DNA of 64,000 nt from Agromyces albus (GTDB lineage Bacteria > Actinomycetota > Actinomycetes > Actinomycetales > Microbacteriaceae), in NCBI RefSeq assembly GCF_030815405.1, contig NZ_JAUSWX010000001.1, positions 1,674,001-1,738,000 of the forward strand, in the 5' to 3' direction. Of the stretch, positions 50,181 through 60,156 are shown one piece after another. The first letter of the stretch is position 1. Every line of letters begins with the position of its first letter. A program made the position numbers and the translations under genes. The notes under the pieces were generated by a model. It did no database searches and had not been told where the DNA came from. It saw only the letters and a program-made list of their open reading frames with translations.

Positions 50181-50962
50181 GCGGCGCGCGCGACGAATCG
50201 CCCGCTGGCCTCGCTGAGCTCGATCGGGATCCCGAACGTCTCGGTGAGGGTGTCGGACGTGAGCGCGTCGTCGAGCGGACCGGCCGCGACGACCCCGCCG
50301 TGGGCGAGGAGCATCGCGTGCGTGAAGCCGTTCGGGATCTCCTCCACGTGGTGGGTCACCATCACGATTGCCGGCGAAGAGGGCGACGAGGCGTAACCGC
50401 CGAGGAGCCCGACGAGCTCTTCGCGCGCACCGAGGTCGAGGCTTGCGGCCGGCTCGTCGAGAAGGAGCAGCTCGGGGTCGGTCATGACCGAGCGGGCGAT
50501 CTGGACTCGCTTCTGCTCGCCGTCGGAGAGGCTGCCGAAACGGCGCTCGGCGAAACCCTCGAGGCCCCACTCCTTCAGCACCCGCTGCGCACGACGGAGG
50601 TCGACGGCCTCGTACTCCTCGTTCCATCGGCCCATCACCGAATAGGCGGCCGTGAGCACGACGTCGAGCACGGTCTCATTGCGCGGGATCTTCCGTGCCA
50701 TCGCGGTCGACGCGAAGCCGATCATCGGCCGGAGCTCGAACACGTCGGTCTTGCCGAGCGACTCCTGGAGCACGTCGGCGGTGCCCTTCGTGGGATGCAT
50801 CCCGGCGGCGGCGATCTGCAGCAAGGTCGTCTTGCCTGCGCCGTTCGGGCCGAGAATCACCCAGCGCTCGTCGGAGTCGACGCTCCACGTCACCCCGTCG
50901 AGAATCGAATTGCCGTCGCGGACCACCGACACATCGCGGAACTGCAGAACCGTACTCGCCAT
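50177..50962 (-). CDS. ABC transporter ATP-binding protein (YheS/ModF-like, stand-alone)
   Basis: 261 residues: Walker [10 protein letters not shown] at about 38-46, Q-loop region [12 protein letters not shown], signature [13 protein letters not shown], Walker [16 protein letters not shown] and the His-switch MVTHHVEEI. There is no permease gene adjoining. Similar stand-alone ATPases in actinobacteria are annotated as iron-siderophore or molybdate transport components, but the ligand is unknown. TAGCAT (50975-50970) with a 7-nt gap precedes the ATG, which fixes this start. Confidence 0.88.
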   Translation of the reverse strand: MASTVLQFRDVSVVRDGNSILDGVTWSVDSDERWVILGPNGAGKTTLLQIAAAGMHPTKGTADVLQESLGKTDVFELRPMIGFASTAMARKIPRNETVLDVVLTAAYSVMGRWNEEYEAVDLRRAQRVLKEWGLEGFAERRFGSLSDGEQKRVQIARSVMTDPELLLLDEPAASLDLGAREELVGLLGGYASSPSSPAIVMVTHHVEEIPNGFTHAMLLAHGGVVAAGPLDDALTSDTLTETFGIPIELSEASGRFVARAA

Positions 50963-51021
50963 GGTCCCAATGCTATCGGGCACGAAGTGGGCTCCCGACG
51001 CGCACGTGCTCCGCCGGCGGG

Positions 51022-52209
51022 CTATCGAGCCAGAACGGCCGCGTACACCTCGCGAGTGCGGCCGGCGATCGCGTCCCAGGCGAATCGCGCCTCGGCGCGC
51101 AGTCGACCCGCTTCGCCCATGGCCCGCGCACGCGCCGGATCGGCGACGACGCGGGTGAGTGCGGCGGCGAGGTCCTCGACGAAGCGATCGGGATCGAGAG
51201 GCGTGCCGGTGCCGTCGTCGGCCTGCTCGATCGGCACGAGCACGCCGGTGACGCCGTCATCGACGACCTCGGGAATGCCGCCGGTCGCCGTGCCGACCAC
51301 GGGTGCGCCGCATGCCATCGCCTCGAGGTTCACGATGCCGAGCGGCTCGTACACCGAGGGACAGACGAACACCGTCGCGGCCGTGAGCAACGCGGTGAGC
51401 TCGGCACGCGGCAGGTGCCGATCGATCCAGACGACGCCGCTGCGCTCGGCGCGCAGGGCTTCGACGAGCGCGGTGACCTCGGCCATGATGTCTTCGGTGT
51501 CGGGCGCGCCCGCGCAGAGCACGAGCTGCACATCTTCAGGCAGCAGGCGCGCGGCGCGAAGCAGGTACGGCAGCCCCTTCTGGCGGGTGATCCGGCCCAC
51601 GAAGATCACCGCCGGGCGGTCGGGGTCGACACCGAGCGCGCGCACCGTGTCGGGATCGTCGAGCGGCCGCCAGTCCTCGAGGTCGATGCCGTTGTAGACC
51701 ACCTCCACGCGGGCGGGGTCGATCGACGGGTACGCACGCAGGATGTCGCGGCGCATCCCCTCGCTCACGGCGATCACCGCGTCGGCGTCTTCGAACGCCG
51801 TGCGCTCGACCCAGGAGGAGACCCGATAGCCGCCGCCGAGCTGTTCGGCCTTCCACGGGCGGAGCGGCTCGAGGCTGTGCGCCGTCACGACGTGCGGAAC
51901 GCCGTGCAGTCGCTTCGCCGTGAAGCCGGCGAAGTTCGCGTACCAGGTGTGCGAGTGCACGAGGTCGGCTCCGGCGGCGTCGCTCGCCATCAGGAGGTCG
52001 ACCCCCATCGTGCCGAGCGCCTGGTTCGCGGCGGCGAACTCCGAGGGTGCCGGATAGCCGAACGTGCCGGCCTCGTCGCGTGGTGCACCGAAGCAGCGCA
52101 CCACGACCTCGAGATCGCGACGCAGGGCACGCACGAGCTCGGCGACGTGCACGCCGGCTCCTCCATAGACCTCGGGTGGGTACTCGCGGGTGAGCAGGTC
52201 GACGCGCAT
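51022..52209 (-). CDS. glgM: Glycogen synthase, Corynebacterium family / alpha-maltose-1-phosphate synthase
   Basis: 395 residues of GT4 type: [76 protein letters not shown], and the EX7E segment [21 protein letters not shown]. This is the actinobacterial GlgA form; the mycobacterial orthologue (GlgM) uses ADP-glucose to make alpha-maltose-1-phosphate for glycogen. Divergent from glgC with 81 bp between, as in mycobacteria. TAGCGT (52221-52216) and 6 nt precede the ATG. Confidence 0.93.
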   Translation of the reverse strand: MRVDLLTREYPPEVYGGAGVHVAELVRALRRDLEVVVRCFGAPRDEAGTFGYPAPSEFAAANQALGTMGVDLLMASDAAGADLVHSHTWYANFAGFTAKRLHGVPHVVTAHSLEPLRPWKAEQLGGGYRVSSWVERTAFEDADAVIAVSEGMRRDILRAYPSIDPARVEVVYNGIDLEDWRPLDDPDTVRALGVDPDRPAVIFVGRITRQKGLPYLLRAARLLPEDVQLVLCAGAPDTEDIMAEVTALVEALRAERSGVVWIDRHLPRAELTALLTAATVFVCPSVYEPLGIVNLEAMACGAPVVGTATGGIPEVVDDGVTGVLVPIEQADDGTGTPLDPDRFVEDLAAALTRVVADPARARAMGEAGRLRAEARFAWDAIAGRTREVYAAVLAR

Positions 52210-52290
52210 GGTGCAACGCTAGCGCAGCGGCATCCGTCATGCTCCGACTTCGGTGCCCGCAGGGGCCTCGCTCTGGCTACGCTGGGGGGC
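52210..52290. promoter_or_regulatory. Divergent leaderless promoters of glgM and glgC
   Basis: Two -10 boxes back to back in an 81-bp intergenic region: TAGCGT (52221-52216) for glgM on the minus strand with 6 nt to its ATG, and TACGCT (52278-52283) for glgC on the plus strand with 7 nt to its ATG. Both messages are predicted to begin at the start codon. The two promoters are 56 bp apart, close enough for shared control. Confidence 0.6.
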
Positions 52291-53538
52291 ATGGTGACGC
52301 GCAAAGTATTCGGCATCGTCCTCGCCGGCGGCGAGGGCAAGCGACTCATGCCCCTGACCGAAGACCGAGCGAAACCCGCCGTTCCGTTCGGCGGGCAGTA
52401 TCGGCTCATCGACTTCGCGCTCTCCAATCTGCTGAACTCCGGGCTTCGGCAGATCGTCGTGCTCACCCAGTACAAGTCCCACAGTCTCGACCGGCACGTC
52501 TCGCAGACCTGGCGCATGAACGGGCTGCTGAACTCGTACGTCGCGTCGGTGCCGGCGCAGCAGCGGCTCGGCAAGCGCTGGTTCTCCGGCTCGGCCGACG
52601 CGATCCTGCAGAGCCTCAACCTCATCTACGACGAGCAGCCCGACATCATCGCCGTCGTCGGCGCCGATCACGTCTACCGCATGGACTTCAGCCAGATGAT
52701 CGACGCGCACATCGAGTCGGGCGTCGACGCGACGGTCGCGGCGATCCGGCAGCCGATCTCGCTCGCCGACCAGTTCGGCGTCATCGAGGTCGATCCCGAG
52801 CGTCCCAGCCACATCAGCCGGTTCCTCGAGAAGCCGACCGACCCGGTGGGCCTCGCGGATGCGCCGCATGAAGTGCTCGCCTCGATGGGCAACTACGTGT
52901 TCAATGCCGACGCGCTCATCGATGCCGTGTTGCGCGACGGCGAGCGCACCGATTCGAGTCACGACATGGGCGGCGACATCATCCCGGCGTTCGTGGCCCA
53001 GGGCAACGCGGGCGTGTACGACCTCCGGAACAACGTCGTGCCGGGTTCGACCGACCGCGACCGCTACTACTGGCGCGACGTCGGAACGATCGACTCATTC
53101 TTCGAGGCGCACCAAGACCTCATCTCGGTGCTGCCGGTGTTCAACCTCTACAACCGGGAATGGCCCATCTTCAGCCAGCAGCTGAACTCCCCGCCCGCGA
53201 AGTTCACTCGCGACGCGCGAGGCTCGCTCGGCACGGTCATCGACTCGATCGTCTCGCTCGGCTCGGTCATCTCGGGCGCGCACGTCGAGCGCAGCGTGCT
53301 GGGTCCGTGGGCGATCGTCGGCTCCGGCGCGCATGTCGCCGACTCCATCCTCTTCGACCGCGCGCGGATCGAGGCCGGTGCCACCGTGCAGCGGGCGATC
53401 CTCGACAAGGAGGTCGTGGTCGAGGCGGGTGCCCGCATCGGCGTCGATCGCGCCGACGACATCGCACGCGGCTTCATCGTCACCGACACGGGCATCACGG
53501 TGGTCGGCAAGGGCTCCAGGGTCCGGGCCCTCGCGTGA
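52291..53538 (+). CDS. glgC: Glucose-1-phosphate adenylyltransferase GlgC
   Basis: 415 residues: nucleotidyltransferase domain [57 protein letters not shown] and [11 protein letters not shown], then a left-handed beta-helix C-terminus ([20 protein letters not shown]). It makes ADP-glucose, the donor for glycogen synthesis and the substrate of the divergent GlgM. Length equals the norm. Allosteric-site residues cannot be judged by eye. Its stop overlaps the GTG of serB (GTGA). Confidence 0.95.
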   Translation: MVTRKVFGIVLAGGEGKRLMPLTEDRAKPAVPFGGQYRLIDFALSNLLNSGLRQIVVLTQYKSHSLDRHVSQTWRMNGLLNSYVASVPAQQRLGKRWFSGSADAILQSLNLIYDEQPDIIAVVGADHVYRMDFSQMIDAHIESGVDATVAAIRQPISLADQFGVIEVDPERPSHISRFLEKPTDPVGLADAPHEVLASMGNYVFNADALIDAVLRDGERTDSSHDMGGDIIPAFVAQGNAGVYDLRNNVVPGSTDRDRYYWRDVGTIDSFFEAHQDLISVLPVFNLYNREWPIFSQQLNSPPAKFTRDARGSLGTVIDSIVSLGSVISGAHVERSVLGPWAIVGSGAHVADSILFDRARIEAGATVQRAILDKEVVVEAGARIGVDRADDIARGFIVTDTGITVVGKGSRVRALA

Positions 53539-54197
53539 CCGATGGCGCCCCGAACCGCGCGAGCGGCCCGCTCGTCGTGCTCGACGCCGATTCCACGCTC
53601 ATCCGTGAGGAGGCGATCGAGCTGCTCGCCGAAGCCGCCGGCAGCCTCGCGCACGTGGCGCTGGTCACGGAGCGGGCGATGCGGGGCGAGCTCGACTTCG
53701 CTGCGAGCCTCCGGGAGCGCGTTGCGACGCTCGCGGGACTCGATGTCGCCGTGCTCGCCGTGGCTCGTGAGCGGATGACGCCGACGCCGGGCCTCGGTGA
53801 GCTCATCGCCGGCGTGCACGCCGCGGGCGGGCGCATCGGCGTGGTGTCGGGCGGTTTCCATGAGTTGCTCGACCCGCTCGCCGAGAGCCTCGGGCTCGAC
53901 TTCTGTCGGGCCAATCGGCTCGAAGTCGACGGCGGTCGCCTCACCGGGCGAGTCGACGGCCCGATCGTCGACGCCCACGGCAAGGCCGCTGCGCTCGATG
54001 AATGGGCGGCGGTCAGCGGCATCCCGCTGCGTCGCACCGTCGCGGTGGGCGACGGCGCCAACGACCTGCTCATGCTCGGGCGCGCCGCCCTCGGCGTGGC
54101 GTTCTGCGCGAAGCCGATCGTGCGCGAACGCGCGCACGTCGCGATCGACCGGCCAGACCTGTCGGGCGTTCTCGCACTCCTCGGACTTCGCGGATAG
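53535..54197 (+). CDS. serB: Phosphoserine phosphatase SerB
   Basis: 220 residues of the HAD phosphoserine phosphatase type: [22 protein letters not shown] (DxDST nucleophile), [12 protein letters not shown] (motif II Ser), KAAALDEW (Lys) and [12 protein letters not shown] (motif IV). It performs the last step of serine synthesis from 3-phosphoglycerate. There is no N-terminal ACT domain, so it is the short form. GTG start overlapping the glgC stop; cotranscription links glycogen and serine metabolism here. Confidence 0.93.
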   Translation: MTDGAPNRASGPLVVLDADSTLIREEAIELLAEAAGSLAHVALVTERAMRGELDFAASLRERVATLAGLDVAVLAVARERMTPTPGLGELIAGVHAAGGRIGVVSGGFHELLDPLAESLGLDFCRANRLEVDGGRLTGRVDGPIVDAHGKAAALDEWAAVSGIPLRRTVAVGDGANDLLMLGRAALGVAFCAKPIVRERAHVAIDRPDLSGVLALLGLRG

Positions 54198-54255
54198 CGG
54201 CACCCGGCGGCTGATCGGCCGTCGGCTGCGACATCCGGTTCGAACCGGTGGGTCG

Positions 54256-54966
54256 CTAGTGGCCCATCCCGAGTCCGCCGTCGACGGGAATCACGGCGCC
54301 CGAGATGTATCCGGCGTCGTCGCCGCTCAGCCAGGTGACGACCTTGGCGACTTCGGCGGGCGAGGCGAATCGGCCGAGCGGGATGCTCTTCTTGTACTCG
54401 GCCTGCTGGGCCTCGGGCAACTCATCGGTCATGTCGGTCTCGATGAAGCCGGGCGCGACGACGTTCGTCGTGATGTTCCGGGCGCCGAGCTCACGCGTGA
54501 GCGACCGGGCCATGCCGACGAGGCCGGCCTTCGACGCCGAGTAGTTGACCTGGCCGGCCGAACCGTAGAGGCCGACGACGCTCGAAATGAGCACGATCCG
54601 GCCGAAGCGAGCCTTGAGCATGCCCTTCGATGCGCGCTTGATGACACGGAACGCGCCCGAGAGGTTGGTGTCGATGACGCTCGTGAACTCGTCTTCACTC
54701 ATGCGCAACAGAAGCGTGTCGCGGGTGATGCCGGCGTTCGCCACGACGACCTCGACGGGACCGAGCGCCGCCTCGACCTCGGAGAATGCCTGGTCGAGCG
54801 ATGCCGCATCCGTGACATCCGCCCGCACCGTGAGCGAGCCTTCGGGGCCTTCTCCTGAGCGTGCCGTGACGGCGACACGATGGCCCTGTGCGAGGAACTC
54901 GCCGGCGATCGCGAACCCGATGCCCCGATTGCCCCCGGTCACGAGGACGGTGCGGCTCGTCGTCAT
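54256..54966 (-). CDS. fabG: 3-oxoacyl-ACP reductase FabG (MabA type)
   Basis: 236 residues; VLVTGGNRGIGFAIAGEFLA, VVANAGITRDTLLLRM, catalytic YSASK with preceding SSVVG, and the C-terminal ISGAVIPVDGGLGMGH closely follow mycobacterial MabA/FabG1, including the GGNRGIG loop and the GMGH end. It reduces 3-ketoacyl-ACP with NADPH in fatty-acid elongation. The gene stands alone, not in an inhA or acp operon. ATG at 54966, divergent from the DUF3099 operon. Confidence 0.92.
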   Translation of the reverse strand: MTTSRTVLVTGGNRGIGFAIAGEFLAQGHRVAVTARSGEGPEGSLTVRADVTDAASLDQAFSEVEAALGPVEVVVANAGITRDTLLLRMSEDEFTSVIDTNLSGAFRVIKRASKGMLKARFGRIVLISSVVGLYGSAGQVNYSASKAGLVGMARSLTRELGARNITTNVVAPGFIETDMTDELPEAQQAEYKKSIPLGRFASPAEVAKVVTWLSGDDAGYISGAVIPVDGGLGMGH

Positions 54967-55098
54967 TCTGGACTCCGTTTCTGTGCGTGCGGCCGATCGG
55001 CCCGTCCCAGCATACGGCTGTCCATTCCGGGGTATCCGCCCGTGCCCAGCGGCGTAGGCTTGAGGCGGAGGAGCGCCGAGCGACCCACGGCGAGCATC

Positions 55099-55485
55099 AT
55101 GAAGCAGCAGTCGATCACCACGCTCCCGCCCTCGCCGGAGGCCGAGCGGCGCTCGCGCATGATCAAGTACTCGGTCGCGATGTCGATCCGGGTGCTCTGC
55201 ATCGTCGCGATGCTCTTCGCACAGGGATGGTGGCTCGTGGTGTTCGCAGCCGGGGCGATCTTCCTGCCGTACATCGCGGTCGTGCTCGCGAACGTGGGCG
55301 GCCCGACGCGCGCGCCGCAAGTGCTCCGCCCTGGCAACCTGCTGCCGACGACCCCCGCGGGCCCGAGCGCGCGTCCCGACACGGCCGAGGCGCCGTCGAC
55401 GCCGGATGCGCCGATGACCGAAGCGCCCACGACCGATGCGCCAGAGCCGAACGAGGAACCCGACGCCGAGCGAGGCGGCCGGTGA
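55099..55485 (+). CDS. DUF3099-family membrane protein
   Basis: 128 residues: a short polar N-terminus (TTLPPSPEAERRSRMIKYSV), two membrane helices (SIRVLCIVAMLFAQGWWLVV, FAAGAIFLPYIAVVLANVG) and a Pro/Thr/Asp-rich tail. DUF3099 is restricted to actinobacteria and has no known function. It is first of a three-gene operon whose members overlap by 4 nt, ending with SURF1, so a link to cytochrome oxidase biogenesis is possible but unproven. Confidence 0.85.
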   Translation: MKQQSITTLPPSPEAERRSRMIKYSVAMSIRVLCIVAMLFAQGWWLVVFAAGAIFLPYIAVVLANVGGPTRAPQVLRPGNLLPTTPAGPSARPDTAEAPSTPDAPMTEAPTTDAPEPNEEPDAERGGR

Positions 55486-55763
55486 TCGGCGGTCTCGGCG
55501 GTGTGGGCGGCGAGCTCGCACAGGCAACCTGTTCTCGCGCGGGATGCCGCGAAGCGGCCGCGTGGCGCATCGAATGGCGCAACCCGCGCATCCACACGGG
55601 CGACCGATCCAAGACATGGCTCGCGTGCGAGGAGCACGTCGAGTACCTGCGCGAGTTCCTCGACGCGCGCTCGTTCCCGGTCGAGGTGCGACCGTTCGCG
55701 GCATCCGACACCGTCGTCGAGGCCGGTTCGACTCCGGATGCCGCCACGAGGAGTGATTCGTGA
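55482..55763 (+). CDS. Conserved small protein with putative zinc site
   Basis: 93 residues, a conserved actinobacterial protein: CSRAGCREAAAWRIEWRNPR, then KTWLACEEHVEYLREFLDAR. Cys-x4-Cys plus a later Cys-x2-His (ACEEH) could form one zinc site of treble-clef type; the fold resembles the small 'acetone carboxylase' proteins but is shorter. It lies between DUF3099 and SURF1 with GTGA overlaps on both sides, so the three products are made in step. Function unknown. Confidence 0.8.
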   Translation: MIGGLGGVGGELAQATCSRAGCREAAAWRIEWRNPRIHTGDRSKTWLACEEHVEYLREFLDARSFPVEVRPFAASDTVVEAGSTPDAATRSDS

Positions 55764-56590
55764 GGTCGTGGTCGTTCCTCCGCTCGCCGCGCTGGGCCGG
55801 GTACCTCGCCCTCACCGTCGTCTTCGCGGTCGCGTGCTCGGCGCTCGGCACCTGGCAGTTGAACCGCCGCGCCGAGGCGCTCGCCGAGGTCGCGCGGATC
55901 GACGCGAACTACGACGCCGAGCCCGTGCCGCTCTCCGAGGCGCTGCCCGACCCGGCCGCGTTCGACGTCGACCAGCGCTGGGAGGTGGTCGAGCTGTCGG
56001 GCAGCTACCTCGTCGACGAGGAGGTCGTCGTGCGAAACCGCCCGTTCGAGGGCAACTCGGGCTTCGAGGTGATCACGCCGTTCCGACTCGATGACGGGCG
56101 TGTCTTCTGGGTGAATCGCGGATGGATCGCGCAAGCACCCAACGGGCGCCCGAGCGAAGTGCCGCCCCCACCCGACGGGCACCTCGAGATCACTGCACGG
56201 CTGAAGGCCGGCGAGGACCGCATCGCCGGGCGCACGTCGACGGGCATCGAGCTCGCGACGATCGACCTCGACGAGCTCGCCGCTCGCATCGACGAGCCGA
56301 GCTACACGGGCGCGTACGGCGTGCTCGTTGAGTCGCGTTCGGAGAGCGATGAACCGCCGCTCGCCGCGGCGCGGCCAGTACGCGATGAGGGGCCGCACCT
56401 GTCGTATGCCCTGCAGTGGTTCGTCTTCGCCCTGCTCGGGTTCATCGGACTCGGGTGGTCGGCGAATCAGGAGCGGCGGGCGATCGCCGAGCTCGCAGCC
56501 GGACCGGATGCCCCGCCGGCCCCGCCGCGCAAGCCGAGGCGCGAGCGTGGCGACGCCGACATCGAGGACGAGATCCTCGATCGGCGGTGA
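55760..56590 (+). CDS. SURF1-family cytochrome oxidase assembly protein
   Basis: 276 residues with an N-terminal membrane helix (GYLALTVVFAVACSALGTWQLNRR), the SURF1 extracytoplasmic domain (VVELSGSYLVDEEVVVRNRP, GFEVITPFRLDDGRVFWVNRGW) and a C-terminal helix (HLSYALQWFVFALLGFIGLG). SURF1 helps insert heme a into cytochrome aa3. A basic tail of about 30 residues follows. GTG start overlapping the upstream stop. Convergent with the ABC-F gene, one base apart. Confidence 0.93.
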   Translation: MRSWSFLRSPRWAGYLALTVVFAVACSALGTWQLNRRAEALAEVARIDANYDAEPVPLSEALPDPAAFDVDQRWEVVELSGSYLVDEEVVVRNRPFEGNSGFEVITPFRLDDGRVFWVNRGWIAQAPNGRPSEVPPPPDGHLEITARLKAGEDRIAGRTSTGIELATIDLDELAARIDEPSYTGAYGVLVESRSESDEPPLAAARPVRDEGPHLSYALQWFVFALLGFIGLGWSANQERRAIAELAAGPDAPPAPPRKPRRERGDADIEDEILDRR

Positions 56591-56591
56591 C

Positions 56592-58190
56592 TCAAGCGAG
56601 CTCGATGAGCTCCTGGTACTCGCTGCTCCAGTGGTCTTCCGTGCCGTCGGGCATGATGAGCACGCGCTCGGGGTTCAGTGCCTCTACCGCGCCCGGGTCG
56701 TGGCTCACGAGCACCACGGATCCCTCGTAGTGGGCGAGCGCGTCGAGGATCTCGGCGCGGCTCGCGGGGTCGAGGTTGTTCGTCGGCTCGTCGAGGAGCA
56801 GCACGTTCGCACCCGACACCACGATCATGGCGAGGGCGAGACGAGTCTTCTCGCCGCCTGAGAGCACACCGGCGGGCTTGTGCACGTCGTCACCCGTGAA
56901 CAGGAACGAGCCGAGCACCTTGCGCGCCTCGGTCTCCGTGAGGTTGGGTGATGCGCTCACCATGTTCTGCAGCACGCTGCGCTGCACGTCGAGGGTCTCG
57001 TGCTCCTGGGCGTAGTAGCCGACACGGAGTCCGTGGCCGGGCTCGACGACGCCCGTATCAGGCAGGTCGACCCCTGCGAGGATTCGGAGCAGGGTCGTCT
57101 TGCCCGCACCGTTCAAACCGATGATGACGACCTTCGACCCGCGGTCGATCGCGAGGTCGACGGCCGTGAAGATCTCGAGCGAGCCGTAGCTCTTCGACAG
57201 GTCGCTCGCCGTGATCGGGGTGCGGCCGCATGGGGCGGGTGTCGGGAAGCGCAGCTTCGCCACGCGATCGACGGCGCGCACCTCGTCGAGGCCGGCGAGG
57301 AGCTTCTCGGCACGAGCGACCATCTGGTGCGCCGCAGCAGCCTTCGACGCCTTCGCGCCGAACTTCGCGGCTTGCAACTGCAGGACGCCGGCCTTCTTCT
57401 CGGCGTTCGCCCGCTCTTTCTTGCGACGCTCTTCATCGGCGGCGCGCTGGCGCTGGTAGTGCTTCCAGCCCATGTTGTAGACGTCGATCATCGAGCGGTT
57501 GGCGTCGAGGTAGAAGACGCGGTTCACGACCTCGCCGACGAGCTCGACGTCGTGGCTGATGACGATGACGCCCCCGCGATAACCCTTGAGGAACTCGCGG
57601 AGCCAGACCACCGAGTCGGCGTCGAGGTGGTTCGTCGGCTCGTCGAGGATCATCGTCTCGGCGGCGGAGAAGAGAATGCGGGCGAGCTCGATGCGGCGGC
57701 GCTGGCCGCCAGACAGCGTCTTGAGGGGCTGGTCGAGGATGCGATCAGGCAGGTTCAGGTTCGAGGCGATCGAGGCGGCCTCGGCCTCGGCCGCATACCC
57801 GCCGAGCGCCGTGAAGCGGTCGGTGAGGTTGCCGTACTTCTTCATCGCGCGCTCGGCGACGGCCGCGTCGTCGCTGCCCATCTGCATCGAGGCCTCGTGC
57901 ATGCCGAGCACGAGCGAGCCGAGTCCGCGGGCGTCGAGGATGCGCGTGCGGGCGAGCATCTCGGGGTCGCCCGAGCGCGGATCTTGCGGGAGGTAGCCGA
58001 TCTCGCCGCCGCGATCGATGCGGCCGCCGGTCGGCAGGGTCTCGCCGGCGAGGGTCTTCGTGAGTGTGGTCTTGCCGGCGCCGTTTCGGCCGACGAGGCC
58101 GACCTTGTCGCCCGGGGAGATGCGGAAGTCGACGTGCTCCATGAGCACTCGTGCGCCGATTCGGATCTCGAGATCATGGACGGCGAGCAC
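56592..58190 (-). CDS. ABC-F family ATP-binding protein (ribosome-associated)
   Basis: 532 residues, two ABC domains and no membrane segment. Domain 1 has [25 protein letters not shown] and ILDEPTNHLD; domain 2 has [25 protein letters not shown] and LDEPTNNLD. Between them lies the charged P-site interaction linker (ADEERRKKERANAEKKAGVL). ABC-F proteins act on the ribosome as translation factors or antibiotic protectors; this looks like a housekeeping Uup/EttA-type member. GTG at 58190 with GGAGGAT and 5-6 nt spacing. Confidence 0.93.
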   Translation of the reverse strand: MLAVHDLEIRIGARVLMEHVDFRISPGDKVGLVGRNGAGKTTLTKTLAGETLPTGGRIDRGGEIGYLPQDPRSGDPEMLARTRILDARGLGSLVLGMHEASMQMGSDDAAVAERAMKKYGNLTDRFTALGGYAAEAEAASIASNLNLPDRILDQPLKTLSGGQRRRIELARILFSAAETMILDEPTNHLDADSVVWLREFLKGYRGGVIVISHDVELVGEVVNRVFYLDANRSMIDVYNMGWKHYQRQRAADEERRKKERANAEKKAGVLQLQAAKFGAKASKAAAAHQMVARAEKLLAGLDEVRAVDRVAKLRFPTPAPCGRTPITASDLSKSYGSLEIFTAVDLAIDRGSKVVIIGLNGAGKTTLLRILAGVDLPDTGVVEPGHGLRVGYYAQEHETLDVQRSVLQNMVSASPNLTETEARKVLGSFLFTGDDVHKPAGVLSGGEKTRLALAMIVVSGANVLLLDEPTNNLDPASRAEILDALAHYEGSVVLVSHDPGAVEALNPERVLIMPDGTEDHWSSEYQELIELA

Positions 58191-58329
58191 GGGAATCCTC
58201 CGGAGCGACGGGTGTGGGATGGCGTGCCGAGCGGCACAGCCTCCCAGTCTATCGGTCCGGGGCGGCCGAACATCGACGGCAGCTGTACGGCGGGCGACGG
58301 ATGTCACCGGCATCCGCCAGACTCGGGGC

Positions 58330-59439
58330 ATGCCCAAGCTCGCCAGCGACGCTCGCGTTCGCGCCGCCCGCCTCGACGCTCACGGACTGCGGAGCGGCCT
58401 GCCGTCGGTCACCGCCGCGGTCACGAGGCTCGGCGCCATGCAGGCGCAGGACCTCACCGCCGCGAAATGGGTGATCGGGGCGCGAGTGCCGGGCTCGGTC
58501 GCCGCCGATGTCGATGCGGCGATCACGTCTCGCGAGATCGTGCGGTCCTGGCCGATGCGAGGCACACTCCATCTGCTTCCGACCGTGTCGCTGCGCCCGA
58601 TCCTCTCGATCACCGGCCCGCGGGAGCTGCAGCGCGCGGCGACGCGCCATCGGCAACTCGAGCTCGACGATGCCGTCTACCGGTCCGCCCGCGCCGTCGC
58701 CGAGACGGAGCTCGCGGGCGGCGCCTCCCGCTCACGCGATGAGCTGCAAGCGGCGTGGAACGCCGCAGGCATCGAGACGACCGGACAGCGCGGCTATCAC
58801 CTCATCTGGTGGCTCGCCAACGACGCGGTGGTCTGCTGGGGCCCGACCGAGGCTCGTGGACAGCGACTCGTGCTGCTCGACGAGTGGGCACCCGGCACGG
58901 CTCGGCACACCGACCGCGATGAGACGCTCGCGGCCATGTTCGTCGCGTACATCACCGGGCACGGGCCGGCGACCGTTCGCGACTTCGCGTTGTGGAGCGG
59001 CCTGACGCTCAGCGATGCACGCGTCGGCCTCCTCGCCGCCGGAGACGCCGTCACCCCGTTCGACGACGAGCGCTTCGTCGCTGCCGACTCCGGGTGGCCG
59101 GCCGACACCGACTCCGACACACCGCGCGTGCGGAGCAGACTGGCCCTCGCCGCGTTCGACGAGTACTTCCTCGGCTACGCCGATCGCACCGCGGTGTGCA
59201 ATCCGGTGCACGCGACGAGCGTCGTTCCGGGTGCGAACGGCGTCTTCCAGCCGATCCTCGTGTCGAGCGGCCGCGTCGTGGGCACGTGGAAGCGCACGCC
59301 CGGGCGCGGCCCGCAGTCCGTCGCGCTCGCCGGCTTCGACGCGACATCCGCCATCGAGCCATCGGCCTACCGCCGGGCGTTGGGTGAGTGGGCCCGCTTC
59401 TGGGGGCTCGAACTCGGCGAGATCACCGCACGAACGTGA
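58330..59439 (+). CDS. Winged-helix DNA-binding protein, YcaQ/AlkX-like (HTH_42)
   Basis: 369 residues: AVTRLGAMQAQDLTAAKWVIGARV and REIVRSWPMRGTLHLLP are the conserved N-terminal blocks, followed by a wing-like middle (AAGIETTGQRGYHLIWWLAN) and C-terminal LAAFDEYFLGYADRTAV. The family includes DNA glycosylases that unhook interstrand cross-links (YcaQ, AlkX). The QxD catalytic motif of YcaQ is not obvious: MQAQDLTAAKW supplies Gln and Asp. Function in repair is plausible. CAGACT precedes the ATG by six nt. Confidence 0.85.
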   Translation: MPKLASDARVRAARLDAHGLRSGLPSVTAAVTRLGAMQAQDLTAAKWVIGARVPGSVAADVDAAITSREIVRSWPMRGTLHLLPTVSLRPILSITGPRELQRAATRHRQLELDDAVYRSARAVAETELAGGASRSRDELQAAWNAAGIETTGQRGYHLIWWLANDAVVCWGPTEARGQRLVLLDEWAPGTARHTDRDETLAAMFVAYITGHGPATVRDFALWSGLTLSDARVGLLAAGDAVTPFDDERFVAADSGWPADTDSDTPRVRSRLALAAFDEYFLGYADRTAVCNPVHATSVVPGANGVFQPILVSSGRVVGTWKRTPGRGPQSVALAGFDATSAIEPSAYRRALGEWARFWGLELGEITART

Positions 59440-59446
59440 AGGCATG

Positions 59447-59483
59447 CGAACGGGCGGTCCCGACCTGCGAGACCGCCCGTTCG
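59447..59483. terminator. Hairpin terminator between convergent genes
   Basis: CGAACGGGCGGTC (59447-59459) and GACCGCCCGTTCG (59471-59483), perfect 13-bp arms around an 11-nt loop. It lies between the YcaQ-like gene and yceI. Confidence 0.82.
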
Positions 59484-59494
59484 ATGGAGTGGAA

Positions 59495-60058
59495 TTACTG
59501 CTCGAGCGCGGCCTGCAGCTCGAGGGTGATCGTCACGGCCTCGCCGAGGAGCACGCCACCGGTCTCGAGTGCCGCGTTGTAGGTGAGGCCGAAGTCCTCG
59601 CGGTTGATGACGGTCTTCGCCGTCGCACCGCCCTTGTAGTTGCCGTAGGGGTCGCCGCCGAAGCCGCCGAACTCGAAGTCGAACGTGACGCGCTTCGTGA
59701 CGCCGCGGATCGTGAGATCGCCGTCGACCTTGAAGTCGCCGTCGTCGACGCGAACGCCAGTCGACACGAAGTCGATCGTCGGGTACGTCTCGGCGTCGAA
59801 GAAGTCGCCCGTGCGGAGGTGGCCGTCGCGGGCCGGCTCATTGGTGTTGATCGAGGCGACCTCGGCCGACGCGGTCACGCTCGAGTCGAGCGGGTTCTCA
59901 CCGGTCACGAAGGTCGCGTCGAAGCGCTCGAACTTGCCCTTCACCTTGCTGATCATGAGGTGGCGGAGACTGAAGGCGACCTCGCTGTGCGCGTTGTCGA
60001 TCTTCCAGGTGCCAGCCTTGTAGCCGGGGATCTCGGTCGTCAGGGCGGTGCTCGTCAT
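59495..60058 (-). CDS. YceI-family lipid-binding protein
   Basis: 187 residues forming a lipocalin-like eight-stranded barrel: AGTWKIDNAHSEVAFSLRHL, SKVKGKFERFDATF, GHLRTGDFFDAETYPTIDFV, DGDLTIRGVTKRVTFDFEFG and ITLELQAALEQ. YceI proteins bind polyprenoids or amphiphiles. No signal peptide precedes the barrel, so it is cytosolic here, unlike the E. coli form. The upstream region has a GGTATT/AATACC inverted repeat. The gene stands alone. Confidence 0.93.
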   Translation of the reverse strand: MTSTALTTEIPGYKAGTWKIDNAHSEVAFSLRHLMISKVKGKFERFDATFVTGENPLDSSVTASAEVASINTNEPARDGHLRTGDFFDAETYPTIDFVSTGVRVDDGDFKVDGDLTIRGVTKRVTFDFEFGGFGGDPYGNYKGGATAKTVINREDFGLTYNAALETGGVLLGEAVTITLELQAALEQ

Positions 60059-60131
60059 ATTCAGCGGTCTCTCTCCAGGTCGATGTCGCGCGGCCGATCG
60101 GCCACACACATGCAAACACATGAATCCGGGA

Positions 60132-60146
60132 GGTATTCCCAATACC
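60132..60146. repeat. Short inverted repeat between yceI and GH3 genes
   Basis: GGTATT-CCC-AATACC, six-bp arms, 74 bp upstream of the yceI start and 10 bp beyond the GH3 stop. It is AT-richer than its surroundings. It may be an operator for yceI, but no -35/-10 pair around it is convincing. Confidence 0.3.
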
Positions 60147-60156
60147 CAGATACGAC

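Noticed and set aside
54235..54248. CCGGTTCGAACCGG, a perfect 14-bp palindrome between serB and fabG, as a terminator
   Set aside because: There is no loop (the arms touch), leaving at most a 4-bp usable stem, and no T-run follows. It may be a binding site, but nothing supports that.
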